A DNA stretch of 51,330 nt, from positions 1 through 51,330 of the forward strand of contig NZ_QOLC01000069.1 in the NCBI RefSeq assembly GCF_003333325.1. Direction: 5' to 3'. Of this stretch, positions 8,509 through 17,252 are shown piece by piece. Numbering within the stretch: position 1 is the stretch's first letter; every line of letters starts with the position of its first letter. Made by a program: the position numbers and the translations under genes. The notes below the pieces were generated by a model that was not told the origin of the DNA, did not search any database, and saw only the letters and a list, made by a program, of their open reading frames with translations. This DNA is from Candidatus Ulvibacter alkanivorans. Lineage in GTDB: Bacteria; Bacteroidota; Bacteroidia; Flavobacteriales; Flavobacteriaceae.

Positions 8509-9161
8509 CTACGCTCGGCCAACCAGTCTTTTAATTCATAGAAATTCTGGGGCGCAACACCGTGCCCCACGGGAAACTCCGAATACGAACACTCGACACC
8601 TAGATTCTCCAAGAATGGTTTGGTTTTTCGAGACCATTCTACCGGAATTACTTGGTCTACAGTTCCATGAGACGCATACACCTGTAAATTGCTAAAATCG
8701 TTCGAAGCATAACCTTCCTTCAGTATTTCTTCATTTACATAACCACTAAGTCCGATAACATTCTTAACTTTCTCCGGATAGCTAAGTGCAACCGCAAAAC
8801 TTAGAATGGTTCCTTGGCTGAAGCCCAAAAGTGTGATGTCTTTAGTGGTGTTGTATTTTTCTACTACCTCATCAATACAATTCGCGATAAGGTCGCGTGA
8901 TGCAATGGCTTGTTTGGTATCGCTAAATTTCCCGTCTGTATTATCGAAATAGATATTGTACCAAGCATTTCCATACGGTTGCATAGGGATGGGAGCCTTT
9001 AAAGAGATGATATGATATTTTTCAGGAAGTTCGGAGGCAAACGAAAAAAGGTCGTTCTCATCGCTTCCGAAGCCATGAAGCATTATAATGGCAGGATTTT
9101 TATCTAATTGCTGTGAGGGCGCTTTATAGTTGTGTGATAGAGATAGCGTCTTTTTTTCCAT
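8505..9161 (-). CDS. Alpha/beta hydrolase, phospholipase/carboxylesterase family
   Basis: 218-residue serine esterase of the YpfH/carboxylesterase-2 type. The nucleophile elbow GFSQG gives Ser115; Asp169 (HGTVDQ) and His200 (VGHG) complete the triad. The oxyanion region MLHGFGSDENDL is near residues 28-38. No signal peptide, so cytoplasmic. It hydrolyses small esters or lysophospholipids by family knowledge; the substrate is unknown. It is the last gene of the minus-strand block but is separated from it by a terminator at 9176-9201. Confidence 0.9.
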   Translation of the reverse strand: MEKKTLSLSHNYKAPSQQLDKNPAIIMLHGFGSDENDLFSFASELPEKYHIISLKAPIPMQPYGNAWYNIYFDNTDGKFSDTKQAIASRDLIANCIDEVVEKYNTTKDITLLGFSQGTILSFAVALSYPEKVKNVIGLSGYVNEEILKEGYASNDFSNLQVYASHGTVDQVIPVEWSRKTKPFLENLGVECSYSEFPVGHGVAPQNFYELKDWLAERS

Positions 9162-9175
9162 AGCTCAAAAATAAA

Positions 9176-9201
9176 AGATGCCGCTAAAAAAAGCAGCATC
9201 T
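9176..9201 (-). terminator. Terminator of the DUF4870 genes
   Basis: AGATGCCGCT (9176-9185) pairs with AGCAGCATCT (9192-9201) with one internal mismatch. Read on the minus strand the hairpin is followed by a T-rich run. It ends the minus-strand block just before the esterase start. Confidence 0.65.
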
Positions 9202-9225
9202 ATATTTGTAAAGTTTTTATAAAAT

Positions 9226-9570
9226 TTAGTTTCCAATACCTTTAAACCATTGCTGAAACTGTTCACCTACAACCGGGATGGCTTTTTTCTCCCCTTGCAC
9301 CGCAGCTACAAGCCCAAGCACCCACAATACGATAACACCAAGTTGTAAAACCCAACTTAGGATGGGAATGTACACGATGGCATAGATAATACTTACGAGG
9401 ACCCAGATAACAATTCCAATTAGCGCAATACCTAGACTCTGTCGAATATGGAACGCCGCAAAATCGTTCTTTTTATCATTGTTCATTACAAAAGCGATGA
9501 TCAATCCAATAATAGTTATGTATGAGATTATAGCGATCGTTTTTCCTTCTTCAACTGTGTTGTTTTCCAT
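9226..9570 (-). CDS. DUF4870-type small membrane protein (copy 1)
   Basis: 114 residues with three to four hydrophobic segments (about 12-28, 45-65, 68-92) and the motif FAAFHIRQSLG typical of DUF4870 proteins, ending in FQQWFKGIG. It is an integral inner-membrane protein of unknown role. It is a paralogue of the gene immediately upstream (9627-9944); both keep the NxDxKNxFAxxHI block and the QQWF terminus. Confidence 0.82.
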   Translation of the reverse strand: MENNTVEEGKTIAIISYITIIGLIIAFVMNNDKKNDFAAFHIRQSLGIALIGIVIWVLVSIIYAIVYIPILSWVLQLGVIVLWVLGLVAAVQGEKKAIPVVGEQFQQWFKGIGN

Positions 9571-9626
9571 AATTAAGATGTTTAACGGTTAGTTTTTAGC
9601 TAATTACAGTATTAAAGATACGGCAA

Positions 9627-9944
9627 CTATTCTAAAAAAGTAAACCATTGCTGAAATTTCTCACTCAAGAAAGGAATTCCTTTTTGCTTATTGGTAAGTG
9701 CCATTACCAAAGAAATCACCCATAATACAAAGGCCAATAGCCAAAGTACCTCACCAAATAATAGGTGTTGTGTTTGCATAATTTGTGCTACGAAGAGTAT
9801 CAATAATAAGCCAAACATGTTTTTTATGTGATAAGTAGCAAATGTATTCTTCGCATCTCTATTTAGAAAATAAGCGATGATCCATCCTAAAAAAGTGAGG
9901 TAGGCTACTATCGCATGGGTTTTTCCTGCAGGCGTTGTTTCCAT
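9627..9944 (-). CDS. DUF4870-type small membrane protein (copy 2)
   Basis: The ATG at 9942-9944 gives a 105-residue protein starting METTPAGKTHAIVAYLTFLG. The longer open frame up to 9989 would run into the upstream gene and adds a tail unlike its paralogue, so the shorter start is preferred. Hydrophobic segments alternate with the conserved TFATYHIKNMFG block and the FQQWF end. It starts 1 bp after the stop of the dihydroorotase-like gene, so the two are co-transcribed. Confidence 0.8.
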   Translation of the reverse strand: METTPAGKTHAIVAYLTFLGWIIAYFLNRDAKNTFATYHIKNMFGLLLILFVAQIMQTQHLLFGEVLWLLAFVLWVISLVMALTNKQKGIPFLSEKFQQWFTFLE

Positions 9945-9945
9945 T

Positions 9946-11199
9946 TTAGTTAAGCACAAGTTTTTTGTTGGCATAGATGCCATATACACGGCCTTTTAGC
10001 TGCTCACCTAATAGGGATGCATTCTGAGAGCTAGAGAGGATATCTTCTTTTTGGAACGTCCAGGTGGGGTCCGGATTGAATAATGTAAGCGTTGCCCTTG
10101 CTCCTTCTTCAATGGCTTCGGAAGGAATTCCGAACACATTTTTAAGTCCGTTTAACATACCCACAGCAGATTCGAAACCAAGAAGTTTATTTAAGGCACC
10201 AAAGCAGCTTTCTAGGCCTATACTTCCGAAGTAGGCATGATCGAACTCTGTTTTTTTATGCTCGATATCAATGGGGTTATGATCGCTCGTCACACCGTCT
10301 ATCGTTCCGTCTTTAATTCCTTTAAGCATTGCTTTTACATCTTCTTGTGTACGCAGTGGTGGCAACACCTTATAACGCGTATCGAAAGATTCTAAGCGGT
10401 CGTCTGTGAGGAACAAATTGGAGATGGCCACACTACAACTTACATTTAATCCTTTTTTCTTGGCTTCTTTTATGAGGGCTACCGATTTTTTCGTGGAGAT
10501 CGTAGGAATATGCAAACGTCCACCGGTATACTCGAGAAGGTAAAGATCGCGGGTAATTTGTAATTCTTCGGCTAAAGCTGGAATTCCTTTCAGTCCTAAG
10601 CGGGTGCTGTTTACTTCTTCGTTCACTATACCATTGCGAGCAACCGATGTGTCGAAAGGGAAACTCTGTACCAGACCATTAAAGTTTTGAGTGTACTGTA
10701 ACGCTATTTTAAGCAAATTAGCATTAGAGATTGGTTTTTTATAATCGTAAAAAGCGATAGCGCCTTCGTTGTGCATGTCGTACAGCTCGGCCATATCGGT
10801 TCCTTTACTCCTCACGCTCAAGGCACCTACAGGGAGTAAGTTTACCGCTTGCCCCGTTGCTTTAGTAAGTAAATACTTGATTGCCGATTTGCTGTCGGTG
10901 ATGGGTTGTGTATTGGCATTTACGGCTACATGGCAAAACCCACTTAAAGCTGCCGTTCTTAATCCGTTGTCTATGGTCTCGCGTTCTTCATAGCCCGGTT
11001 CACCGAAACTCACACTACTATCGAACCACCCTTGGGAGACATGTAAATTAGGAAGATCGATCTCTTTGATGTTCTTTGATGGTTGTATCGTTGAAGCGAT
11101 CTTGCTAATACTGCCTTTCTCTATTAGGATATCGCGCTTTTTTAAGTGATCCTTGCTTGTGGGATCTACAATGACAACCGATTTTAGTAGTATGTTCAT
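9946..11199 (-). CDS. Dihydroorotase-like protein with a degenerate active site
   Basis: 417 residues of the amidohydrolase superfamily, closest to dihydroorotase (third step of pyrimidine synthesis). The signature region normally DxHxHxREPG reads D60-S-S62-V-S64-F-G66-E-P-G: both metal-binding His and the substrate Arg are replaced. The later metal His sites are also changed (LHIPTIST around 229-236; SVAISNLFL around 256-264), while Asp306 in SDHNP remains. It is therefore unlikely to be an ordinary zinc dihydroorotase; it may be a structural or regulatory homologue like the inactive PyrC' subunits of other bacteria. The reading frame is intact. It overlaps the BatA-like gene by 4 bp. Confidence 0.85.
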   Translation of the reverse strand: MNILLKSVVIVDPTSKDHLKKRDILIEKGSISKIASTIQPSKNIKEIDLPNLHVSQGWFDSSVSFGEPGYEERETIDNGLRTAALSGFCHVAVNANTQPITDSKSAIKYLLTKATGQAVNLLPVGALSVRSKGTDMAELYDMHNEGAIAFYDYKKPISNANLLKIALQYTQNFNGLVQSFPFDTSVARNGIVNEEVNSTRLGLKGIPALAEELQITRDLYLLEYTGGRLHIPTISTKKSVALIKEAKKKGLNVSCSVAISNLFLTDDRLESFDTRYKVLPPLRTQEDVKAMLKGIKDGTIDGVTSDHNPIDIEHKKTEFDHAYFGSIGLESCFGALNKLLGFESAVGMLNGLKNVFGIPSEAIEEGARATLTLFNPDPTWTFQKEDILSSSQNASLLGEQLKGRVYGIYANKKLVLN

Positions 11200-13124
11200 T
11201 TCTGTTTATAGAATTTAAGTACCAGCATCTCTAATAGTAAGAATAGTAATGCAAAAATAGCAAACCATTTCCAAAAACTATTAATTGTGTTTTCTTGATT
11301 AATCGTGTCGAACAGTGATGAAATGTTATCATATACAGATACGCCTTCCCAGTCTTCTGGGTTTACATATACCAATTTGCTTTCGTCCCGATCGTAATTA
11401 TAGCTAATATACTGTATAAATTCAGTCTTATTGGTGATTTCGTAGGTTCCTGCCTTATCAGGCTCATTAGTCGTGGTTACTTCTACTTTATTTGCTTTGG
11501 TCTGCTGCAAAGGAATAAAACTACTTGTACTGTCCTGAATTTTAATAATTTCATCTTGGGCAAGTTTTACGGCTACCGCAAAATTATTTTGAGTTCCTAT
11601 GGTATAATACAGTTTTGGAAGCGACAAACTTTGTTGCGCCATGTTATATAAGGTGGGAACAATTAGCGGTGAATTTTGAAAATTCGAGTTTTCCGTATTA
11701 AAGGAGGCGGTGCTAATATGCACGGTAGCCGTGTTCAGAATAAACGCCTTTGCATCCTCAAATTGAAGAATAGGCGTGGCAGCGGCATTAATAGGATAAT
11801 ATGAATTGACCTTCGGATATTGAAAATTTACAATTCGTTTTTCGAAGACATCACGATATAATGGATGATCGAAAGAGATGTTAGTGATCTTCTTTTCCTG
11901 TGTAATTCGTTCAGAAAAACCACCTATTCCCAATCGGTTTAATAAGGCGTTGTAGCTTGAAATACTACCATCTTGAGCCGGAATTAGTAACAAACTTCCT
12001 CCTGCACCCACAAATGCTTCCAAGGCGGCAGCTAAGGAGGCCGGAATTTCTTGTACCTCATTTACAATGATAAAATTTTGTTCGGGTATGATGTTATACG
12101 CCAAATCGCCGAAGCTCTGTTGTGTATATTCAAATTCTTCTTGATCGAAGATGCGTTGTAAATAATTAGCATTGGCTTCATTAATGCTCAATACTTTTAT
12201 TTTCTTAGGTTCATTTATGCTAAAATACAAGCTGTTATCAAACGGGATATTGGGCTCATTGAGGGCTACTCTCCCTTTAAATCCGGCCGTATCTTCAATA
12301 TCAAATGTGACGGAGTGTGGTCCGGCGGTAGATAGGTCGACGGCCGTTTTAGCGATTAGATCATCATTTTTATACAAGGATACGGGAATGCTATTAGCGC
12401 TTTCGCCGCTAGTTGATATGGATACTTGCAATTGGGTAGCCGACGGACTCTTAGCGGTTACCATTACAGTATCTATCGTACTGTTGGTAGTCGAGGTAGG
12501 CTGCAGTCGAACGGCGTCTATGCTAATTTCTTCGGAAACTTCAGGGAAAGCCCCTTGCCCTTGGAAATCGGATACTATAATAAGGCGCTTAGGAACTTGG
12601 TTCTCTTTTGAAAACAATTGATTGGCTTTCAGAAGTACTTCATCAAGCGCTAATCGTTCTTCAGAATAGCCTAGCTTTAAAACATCATTCTTAAAATCCT
12701 GAACGCTGCTATTTCTACGTGTAATGTCGTTCGTAAACCAATGAATACGGTCTATAGAAGTGGCTTCATCGAATAATTCTTGTTTCGCGCGTTCAAACAG
12801 CGGGCCACTGTCTCCTTTAGCTTGCATGCTAAACGAGTTGTCTAAATACACCACCGTTTCTTTATCGGATGCTAAGGCTTCATTTGAAGCAGTAAATGGT
12901 TGCGCAAAGGCGATAATAAGACACGCAAGCGCCAACAAGCGAAGCAACAATGTAAGCCATTTTTTAAGTTGTGAGCTTTTGCGAGTTTGGATCGTGACTT
13001 TTTTTAGGAAAGCCACATTGGTAAAAGGAACTTTTTGAAATCTTCGCAGTTGGAAGAGATGAATAAAAATAGGGATTAGCAGTAAAAAAAGGGCGTAAAG
13101 AAGTTCGGGGTGTTTAAACTGCAT
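11196..13124 (-). CDS. BatA-like membrane protein with vWA domain
   Basis: 642 residues. An N-terminal BatA-type domain has a membrane segment at about 9-25 and a second at about 57-75. A von Willebrand A-like domain follows, with a MIDAS motif DNSFS (Asp95, Ser97, Ser99). A long periplasmic region and a C-terminal membrane segment (about 615-637) complete it. Such proteins occur in the Bat aerotolerance operons of Bacteroidota, but no other bat gene, MoxR ATPase or DUF58 gene is next to it. The gene is translationally coupled (4-bp overlap) to the dihydroorotase-like gene, a combination that suggests a shared function not obvious from either family. Confidence 0.85.
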   Translation of the reverse strand: MQFKHPELLYALFLLLIPIFIHLFQLRRFQKVPFTNVAFLKKVTIQTRKSSQLKKWLTLLLRLLALACLIIAFAQPFTASNEALASDKETVVYLDNSFSMQAKGDSGPLFERAKQELFDEATSIDRIHWFTNDITRRNSSVQDFKNDVLKLGYSEERLALDEVLLKANQLFSKENQVPKRLIIVSDFQGQGAFPEVSEEISIDAVRLQPTSTTNSTIDTVMVTAKSPSATQLQVSISTSGESANSIPVSLYKNDDLIAKTAVDLSTAGPHSVTFDIEDTAGFKGRVALNEPNIPFDNSLYFSINEPKKIKVLSINEANANYLQRIFDQEEFEYTQQSFGDLAYNIIPEQNFIIVNEVQEIPASLAAALEAFVGAGGSLLLIPAQDGSISSYNALLNRLGIGGFSERITQEKKITNISFDHPLYRDVFEKRIVNFQYPKVNSYYPINAAATPILQFEDAKAFILNTATVHISTASFNTENSNFQNSPLIVPTLYNMAQQSLSLPKLYYTIGTQNNFAVAVKLAQDEIIKIQDSTSSFIPLQQTKANKVEVTTTNEPDKAGTYEITNKTEFIQYISYNYDRDESKLVYVNPEDWEGVSVYDNISSLFDTINQENTINSFWKWFAIFALLFLLLEMLVLKFYKQK

Positions 13125-13169
13125 TCCGGAAAATATTTTCCAAATATATAAAATGCAATGTAATTACTA

Positions 13170-14366
13170 CTATTTCTTTATAGTAAAGCGAAAGCTACTT
13201 CCTTTTCCAATTTCTGAAGACAACCCAATGTCACCGCCGAGTTTGGTGACTAAGCTTTTTACGGTAGCCAACCCAATTCCCGTTCCTTCTTTTCCTTGTC
13301 GATCTTTAACTCCTGTTGTTTTAAACAGATCGAAGACTTCAGGTTGCTTTTCTTTGTCTATCCCGATCGCATTATCGGTAACAGTAAAACAATACTGTAA
13401 GGCTTCTTCCTCTACCTGAATTTTCACGACGGGTTGGTGGCTCCTATTGTACTTAAACGCATTGTCTATTAAATTGAGCATGATCTGCGTTAGTGGTGCA
13501 ATTTTAATGCTTCGGAAAGTACCTTGTTTAGGGTACATGAGTTGGGAATCTTTCAGCATGTATATTTCCTTGATGTTTTCAAAAAAATCATGGTAAGAAA
13601 TATCGTCTCGACGCGCTTCCAATAATTCATCCGCCTTATAAAAGTTAAGTATACCGTTAATGTATTCCTTCAGTGTTTCCGAAGACTCCTCGATAAGATC
13701 GAAATAAGTGTGCGATTCCTCGGTTAACGAATCACGGTTTTCTTCACGTATCAACCGGCTTAATGAAGTAATATTGGCCAATGGGGATTTTAGGTCGTGC
13801 GAAACAACGCCGGCGAATTTTTTTAGATGCTCATTGCGTTCTCGAAGCTCTGCCTGTGCATTTCTAAATTGTTCGTTCTTAAGTCGAAGTTCGAATAAAT
13901 TGATCACTTCTTTTGCTAGTCTAACAAGTGACTCTTTTTGAATTTGGGTTAATTCTCGCGGTTTATGGTCATAAATACACAAGGTGCCTAAAGCATAACC
14001 ACCACTTACAATAAGCGGTACACCTGCATAAAAAGCGATATTATTTTCTTTAACTACAGGATTGTCCTTAAACCTAGCATCTTTTTGTACATCCTCTACG
14101 ATAAAAATAGGTTCGTCTTGTAAAATGGCGTGGCCACAAAAGGAGAACTCTCTAGGCGAATCTTTAAAATCGATTCCGAAATTGGATTTAAAATGATTCT
14201 TGTCCTTATCTAAGACGGTAATCAATGCTATGGGGACCTCGCAAATAGCAGCAATTAATGAAGTGATGTTATCAAAATCTTCTTCCGGTAAATAATCGAG
14301 TAATTTATATTTAGAAACAACGGCTAGGCGTTCAGCCTCATTTTTGGGGAGTACAGGTGAAATCAT
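13170..14366 (-). CDS. GAF-domain sensor histidine kinase (copy 1)
   Basis: 398 residues, no membrane segment, so a cytoplasmic sensor. GAF domain about 25-160 (PREFSFCGHAILQDEPIFIVED), HisKA dimerisation helix with phospho-acceptor His in SHDLKSPLAN near residue 190, then HATPase domain with N-box NLIDNAFKYN, G1 DNAIGID and G2 GKEGTGIGLA. No response regulator is adjacent. It is a paralogue of the next gene upstream with the same domain order and matching N-terminus. The ligand is unknown. Confidence 0.92.
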   Translation of the reverse strand: MISPVLPKNEAERLAVVSKYKLLDYLPEEDFDNITSLIAAICEVPIALITVLDKDKNHFKSNFGIDFKDSPREFSFCGHAILQDEPIFIVEDVQKDARFKDNPVVKENNIAFYAGVPLIVSGGYALGTLCIYDHKPRELTQIQKESLVRLAKEVINLFELRLKNEQFRNAQAELRERNEHLKKFAGVVSHDLKSPLANITSLSRLIREENRDSLTEESHTYFDLIEESSETLKEYINGILNFYKADELLEARRDDISYHDFFENIKEIYMLKDSQLMYPKQGTFRSIKIAPLTQIMLNLIDNAFKYNRSHQPVVKIQVEEEALQYCFTVTDNAIGIDKEKQPEVFDLFKTTGVKDRQGKEGTGIGLATVKSLVTKLGGDIGLSSEIGKGSSFRFTIKK

Positions 14367-14456
14367 AAGTCTTTGTTAGGCCATATATACGAAGTACATA
14401 GGCACTCAGTTTCTTAACAAAATGATAAAGTTTGATAGCATGTCATGGCGAATCGA

Positions 14457-15659
14457 TTAGAGTAGGTCGACCGAAAATTCGAAGGTTGTGCCTTCTCCTA
14501 TTTTTGAGTCTACCGATATTTCGCCACCCATTTTTGTGATCAATTTTTGAACCGTAGACAGTCCGATGCCATGGCCTTTATTACCATTCCGGTCCACATT
14601 TCCCACTGTTGTAAATAGATTGAAGATCTCTTTTTGTTTTTCCTTCGGAATTCCCATGCCATTGTCCGAAAGTGTAAACACGTAATGATCTTCTTTTATT
14701 TTACACGAAATATCAATAACGATCTTTTCTTTGTCGTTGTATTTTAGGCTGTTGCCTATAAGGTTTAATAAAACTTGTTCTAAAGCCGCGCGGTTACAGG
14801 ACAGTTCCATATTCTCCTCAGGAAAATGGATCTCACAATCGATATCAATATTTAAAAGATCTACAATTTCTTCCAATAGTTGCTGAAGGTCGAACTCTTC
14901 GCTCTCTTCAATAGTGATCTTATCACTTTCGTAATGCGCTAAAAGCCCGGAAATATAATCGCTTAATGTAAACGAGGATTGTTTTAAATAATTTAAATAA
15001 TCACGTGCTTGGTCATCTAATTTGTCGGCATATCGTGCTTTTAATAAATCGGAAGTTACGATCATATTTGCCAGCGGCATTTTCATATCATGAGAAATAA
15101 CCCCGGCAAAATTCTTTAGCTCGTCATTCTTTTCTTCCAATTCTTTCTTTAATTCTTCTAAAATAATGTTCTTTTTTCGTTGTTCGAACAAGACCATCAC
15201 TTGATAGGCAAGAGCTTCCAGTGCTTCCAATTGTTTTTTGTCAAGTGTTCTCGGCTTATTATCGAACACACATAAGGTTCCAATGGGAAATCCTTGTGGA
15301 TTAATTAAAGGCACCCCTGCATAAAAAACGGCTTCGTGTTCCTTAACAATAGGATTGTCATGAAAACGCTCATCTTTTCGAGCATCTTCCACAATAAATA
15401 TGTTACCATCATTTAAAATAGCATGACCACAAAACGAAACTTCACGTGGTGATTCTTGTAATGGAATTCCGTAGTGTGACTTTAAGAAATTGGTTTCGGC
15501 ATCGAGCAGTGTGACCAATGAAATCGGCACATCGCAAATACTTGCAGTAAGCTTGGTTATATTGTCAAAATCCTCTTCTGGAAGGGTATCAAGCAATTGA
15601 TATTCATTAACGGCCTTGAGACGTGCCGATTCGTTCGATGGTTTCTTTGGTGCAATCAC
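14457..15659 (-). CDS. GAF-domain sensor histidine kinase (copy 2)
   Basis: 400 residues; start codon GTG (15657-15659), supported by alignment of MIAPKKPSNESARLKAVNEYQLLD with the N-terminus of copy 1. GAF domain about 25-165 (PREVSFCGHAILNDGNIFIVED), HisKA with His in SHDMKMPLAN near 189, HATPase with NSLKYN, DNGMGIP and GHGIGLS. Cytoplasmic, without receiver domain or adjacent response regulator. The two genes probably arose by tandem duplication; the gap of 90 bp between them suggests possible co-transcription. Confidence 0.92.
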   Translation of the reverse strand: MIAPKKPSNESARLKAVNEYQLLDTLPEEDFDNITKLTASICDVPISLVTLLDAETNFLKSHYGIPLQESPREVSFCGHAILNDGNIFIVEDARKDERFHDNPIVKEHEAVFYAGVPLINPQGFPIGTLCVFDNKPRTLDKKQLEALEALAYQVMVLFEQRKKNIILEELKKELEEKNDELKNFAGVISHDMKMPLANMIVTSDLLKARYADKLDDQARDYLNYLKQSSFTLSDYISGLLAHYESDKITIEESEEFDLQQLLEEIVDLLNIDIDCEIHFPEENMELSCNRAALEQVLLNLIGNSLKYNDKEKIVIDISCKIKEDHYVFTLSDNGMGIPKEKQKEIFNLFTTVGNVDRNGNKGHGIGLSTVQKLITKMGGEISVDSKIGEGTTFEFSVDLL

Positions 15660-15770
15660 TTGAAGTTCGTTAATTTATCACGTTGGCTAATCTTTAGCCA
15701 AGCTTAGGTAAAAGTACAGATATTGTGTTAATTTTTTTAACAGTTCTCCACATATTTATAACAGTTTCAC

Positions 15771-16535
15771 CTAAAAAGATTCAAAAGCGCCTAGACCAAA
15801 CAAGGCAAAATCGTATTTGACCGGGTCATTGGCGTCCAACTTCCTAAGATTGGTGTCTAAAATTACAAGAGCCTTGGCGTCATTTTGTTTTCGGTCTAAC
15901 AGCCCTAATTTCCTTGCTACCGATCCACTATGGACATCTAACGGACAAGAAAGTTGAGCAGGGGAGAGTGATTTCCAAATTCCAAAGTCAACTCCGGCAT
16001 TGTCTTTTCTCACCATCCAACGCAAGAACATATTAATGCGTTTGGCAGCCGAATTCTTAAACGGGTCACTCACGTGTTTTTCGGTCCTGGTAGGATGTGG
16101 CAATTCAAAAAAATTACGTTTAAAGTGATGAATCGCAGGCTGTAAGGTTTGTGGTGTAGCACCGGCTTTAAAAACCGATTCCAATCCGTTATGATTCATG
16201 TATATATTCCGAAGTGCTTTAAAGAAATAAGTGAGATCTTCGGCATTAAATGTGCGATGCACGAAACCGTGAACCCGCTCTAGGTCCTTTTCAGAAAATT
16301 GCATGATAAACTCGTAGGGTGCATTACCCATGATGTTCATCATTTTTGTACCGTTGTTAATGATACTTTTTCGATTGCCCCAGGCGATGGTAGCGGTTAA
16401 AAATCCTGCGATCTCGATATCTTCTTTAATAGTAAACTTATGTGGAATCTGTATGGGATCACTTTCAATAAAGTCGACCGTATTATAAGTGTGTACCTTT
16501 TCGTCAAGGAAGGCTTTTAGCGCAGCTCGCTTCAT
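15771..16535 (-). CDS. TIGR02757/DUF2400 family protein
   Basis: 254 residues matching the TIGR02757 family of Bacteroidota: the internal stretch IPHKFTIKEDIEIAGFLTATIAWGNRKSI, around residues 30-58, and CPLDVHSGSVARKLGLLDRKQND near 196-219 are diagnostic. Its pattern of helices and the PLDVHSG region recall the HhH-GPD glycosylase fold, but I see no assigned activity. It begins 3 bp after the end of the LolD-type ATPase gene on the minus strand and is probably co-transcribed with it. Confidence 0.85.
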   Translation of the reverse strand: MKRAALKAFLDEKVHTYNTVDFIESDPIQIPHKFTIKEDIEIAGFLTATIAWGNRKSIINNGTKMMNIMGNAPYEFIMQFSEKDLERVHGFVHRTFNAEDLTYFFKALRNIYMNHNGLESVFKAGATPQTLQPAIHHFKRNFFELPHPTRTEKHVSDPFKNSAAKRINMFLRWMVRKDNAGVDFGIWKSLSPAQLSCPLDVHSGSVARKLGLLDRKQNDAKALVILDTNLRKLDANDPVKYDFALFGLGAFESF

Positions 16536-16538
16536 GGA

Positions 16539-17201
16539 TTACTTTAAAATAATACCGTCTTGCATCACCAACTTTCGGTCGGCCATATCGGCAAGATCCT
16601 CATTGTGCGTAACGATAATAAAGGTTTGCCCAAATTCATCTCGTAGTCTAAAGAATAAATTGTGGAGATTTTCTGCACTTTCAGTATCGAGGTTTCCACT
16701 TGGTTCGTCTGCAAGGATTATAGCCGGATCATTGACCAATGCTCTTGCTACCGCCACTCGTTGTTGTTCTCCACCGGATAGCTCGTTAGGTTTGTGACTC
16801 TCGCGGTGTGAAAGCCCTAAAAATGATAATAGTTCCTTTGCTTTTTTTTCTGCTTCGGAAGGAGTAGTGTTCTTAATAAAGGCTGGAATACACACATTCT
16901 CCAACGCTGTAAATTCCGGCAGTAGTTGATGGAACTGAAAGATAAAGCCTAGGTGCTCATTTCTGAACTTGGCCAGTTGTTTGCGTTTTAAGGATGCAAT
17001 TTCTATTCCGTCAATATGAAGAGTGCTTTCAGGCTTTTCAGAAAAACTGTCTAAGGTCCCTAAGATTTGTAGCAAGGTGGTTTTCCCGGCTCCTGAAGCT
17101 CCAACAATCGAAACGATCTCACTTTCCCTAATAGACAGATCTACTCCTTTAAGTACGTGTAGTTCGTCGTAATATTTGTGAATATTGGTGGCTTTAATCA
17201 T
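16539..17201 (-). CDS. ABC transporter ATP-binding protein, LolD type
   Basis: 220-residue ABC ATPase: Walker A GASGAGKT at about 34-41, Q-loop [16 protein letters not shown] near 90-105, signature LSGGEQQR near 140, Walker [13 protein letters not shown], and the switch His in VTHNEDLA. The sequence belongs to the LolD/MacB-FtsE branch that works with FtsX-like permeases in lipoprotein release or export. No permease gene is adjacent, so the partner must be encoded elsewhere. Confidence 0.92.
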   Translation of the reverse strand: MIKATNIHKYYDELHVLKGVDLSIRESEIVSIVGASGAGKTTLLQILGTLDSFSEKPESTLHIDGIEIASLKRKQLAKFRNEHLGFIFQFHQLLPEFTALENVCIPAFIKNTTPSEAEKKAKELLSFLGLSHRESHKPNELSGGEQQRVAVARALVNDPAIILADEPSGNLDTESAENLHNLFFRLRDEFGQTFIIVTHNEDLADMADRKLVMQDGIILK

Positions 17202-17252
17202 TCGAGCGTATAAAAACGTGAAAATAAGCGTTTGAGTTTGATTTTACAACGC

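Noticed and set aside
9945..9989. Longer start for DUF4870 copy 2
   Set aside because: It would overlap the upstream gene by 44 bp and add a tail missing from the paralogue.
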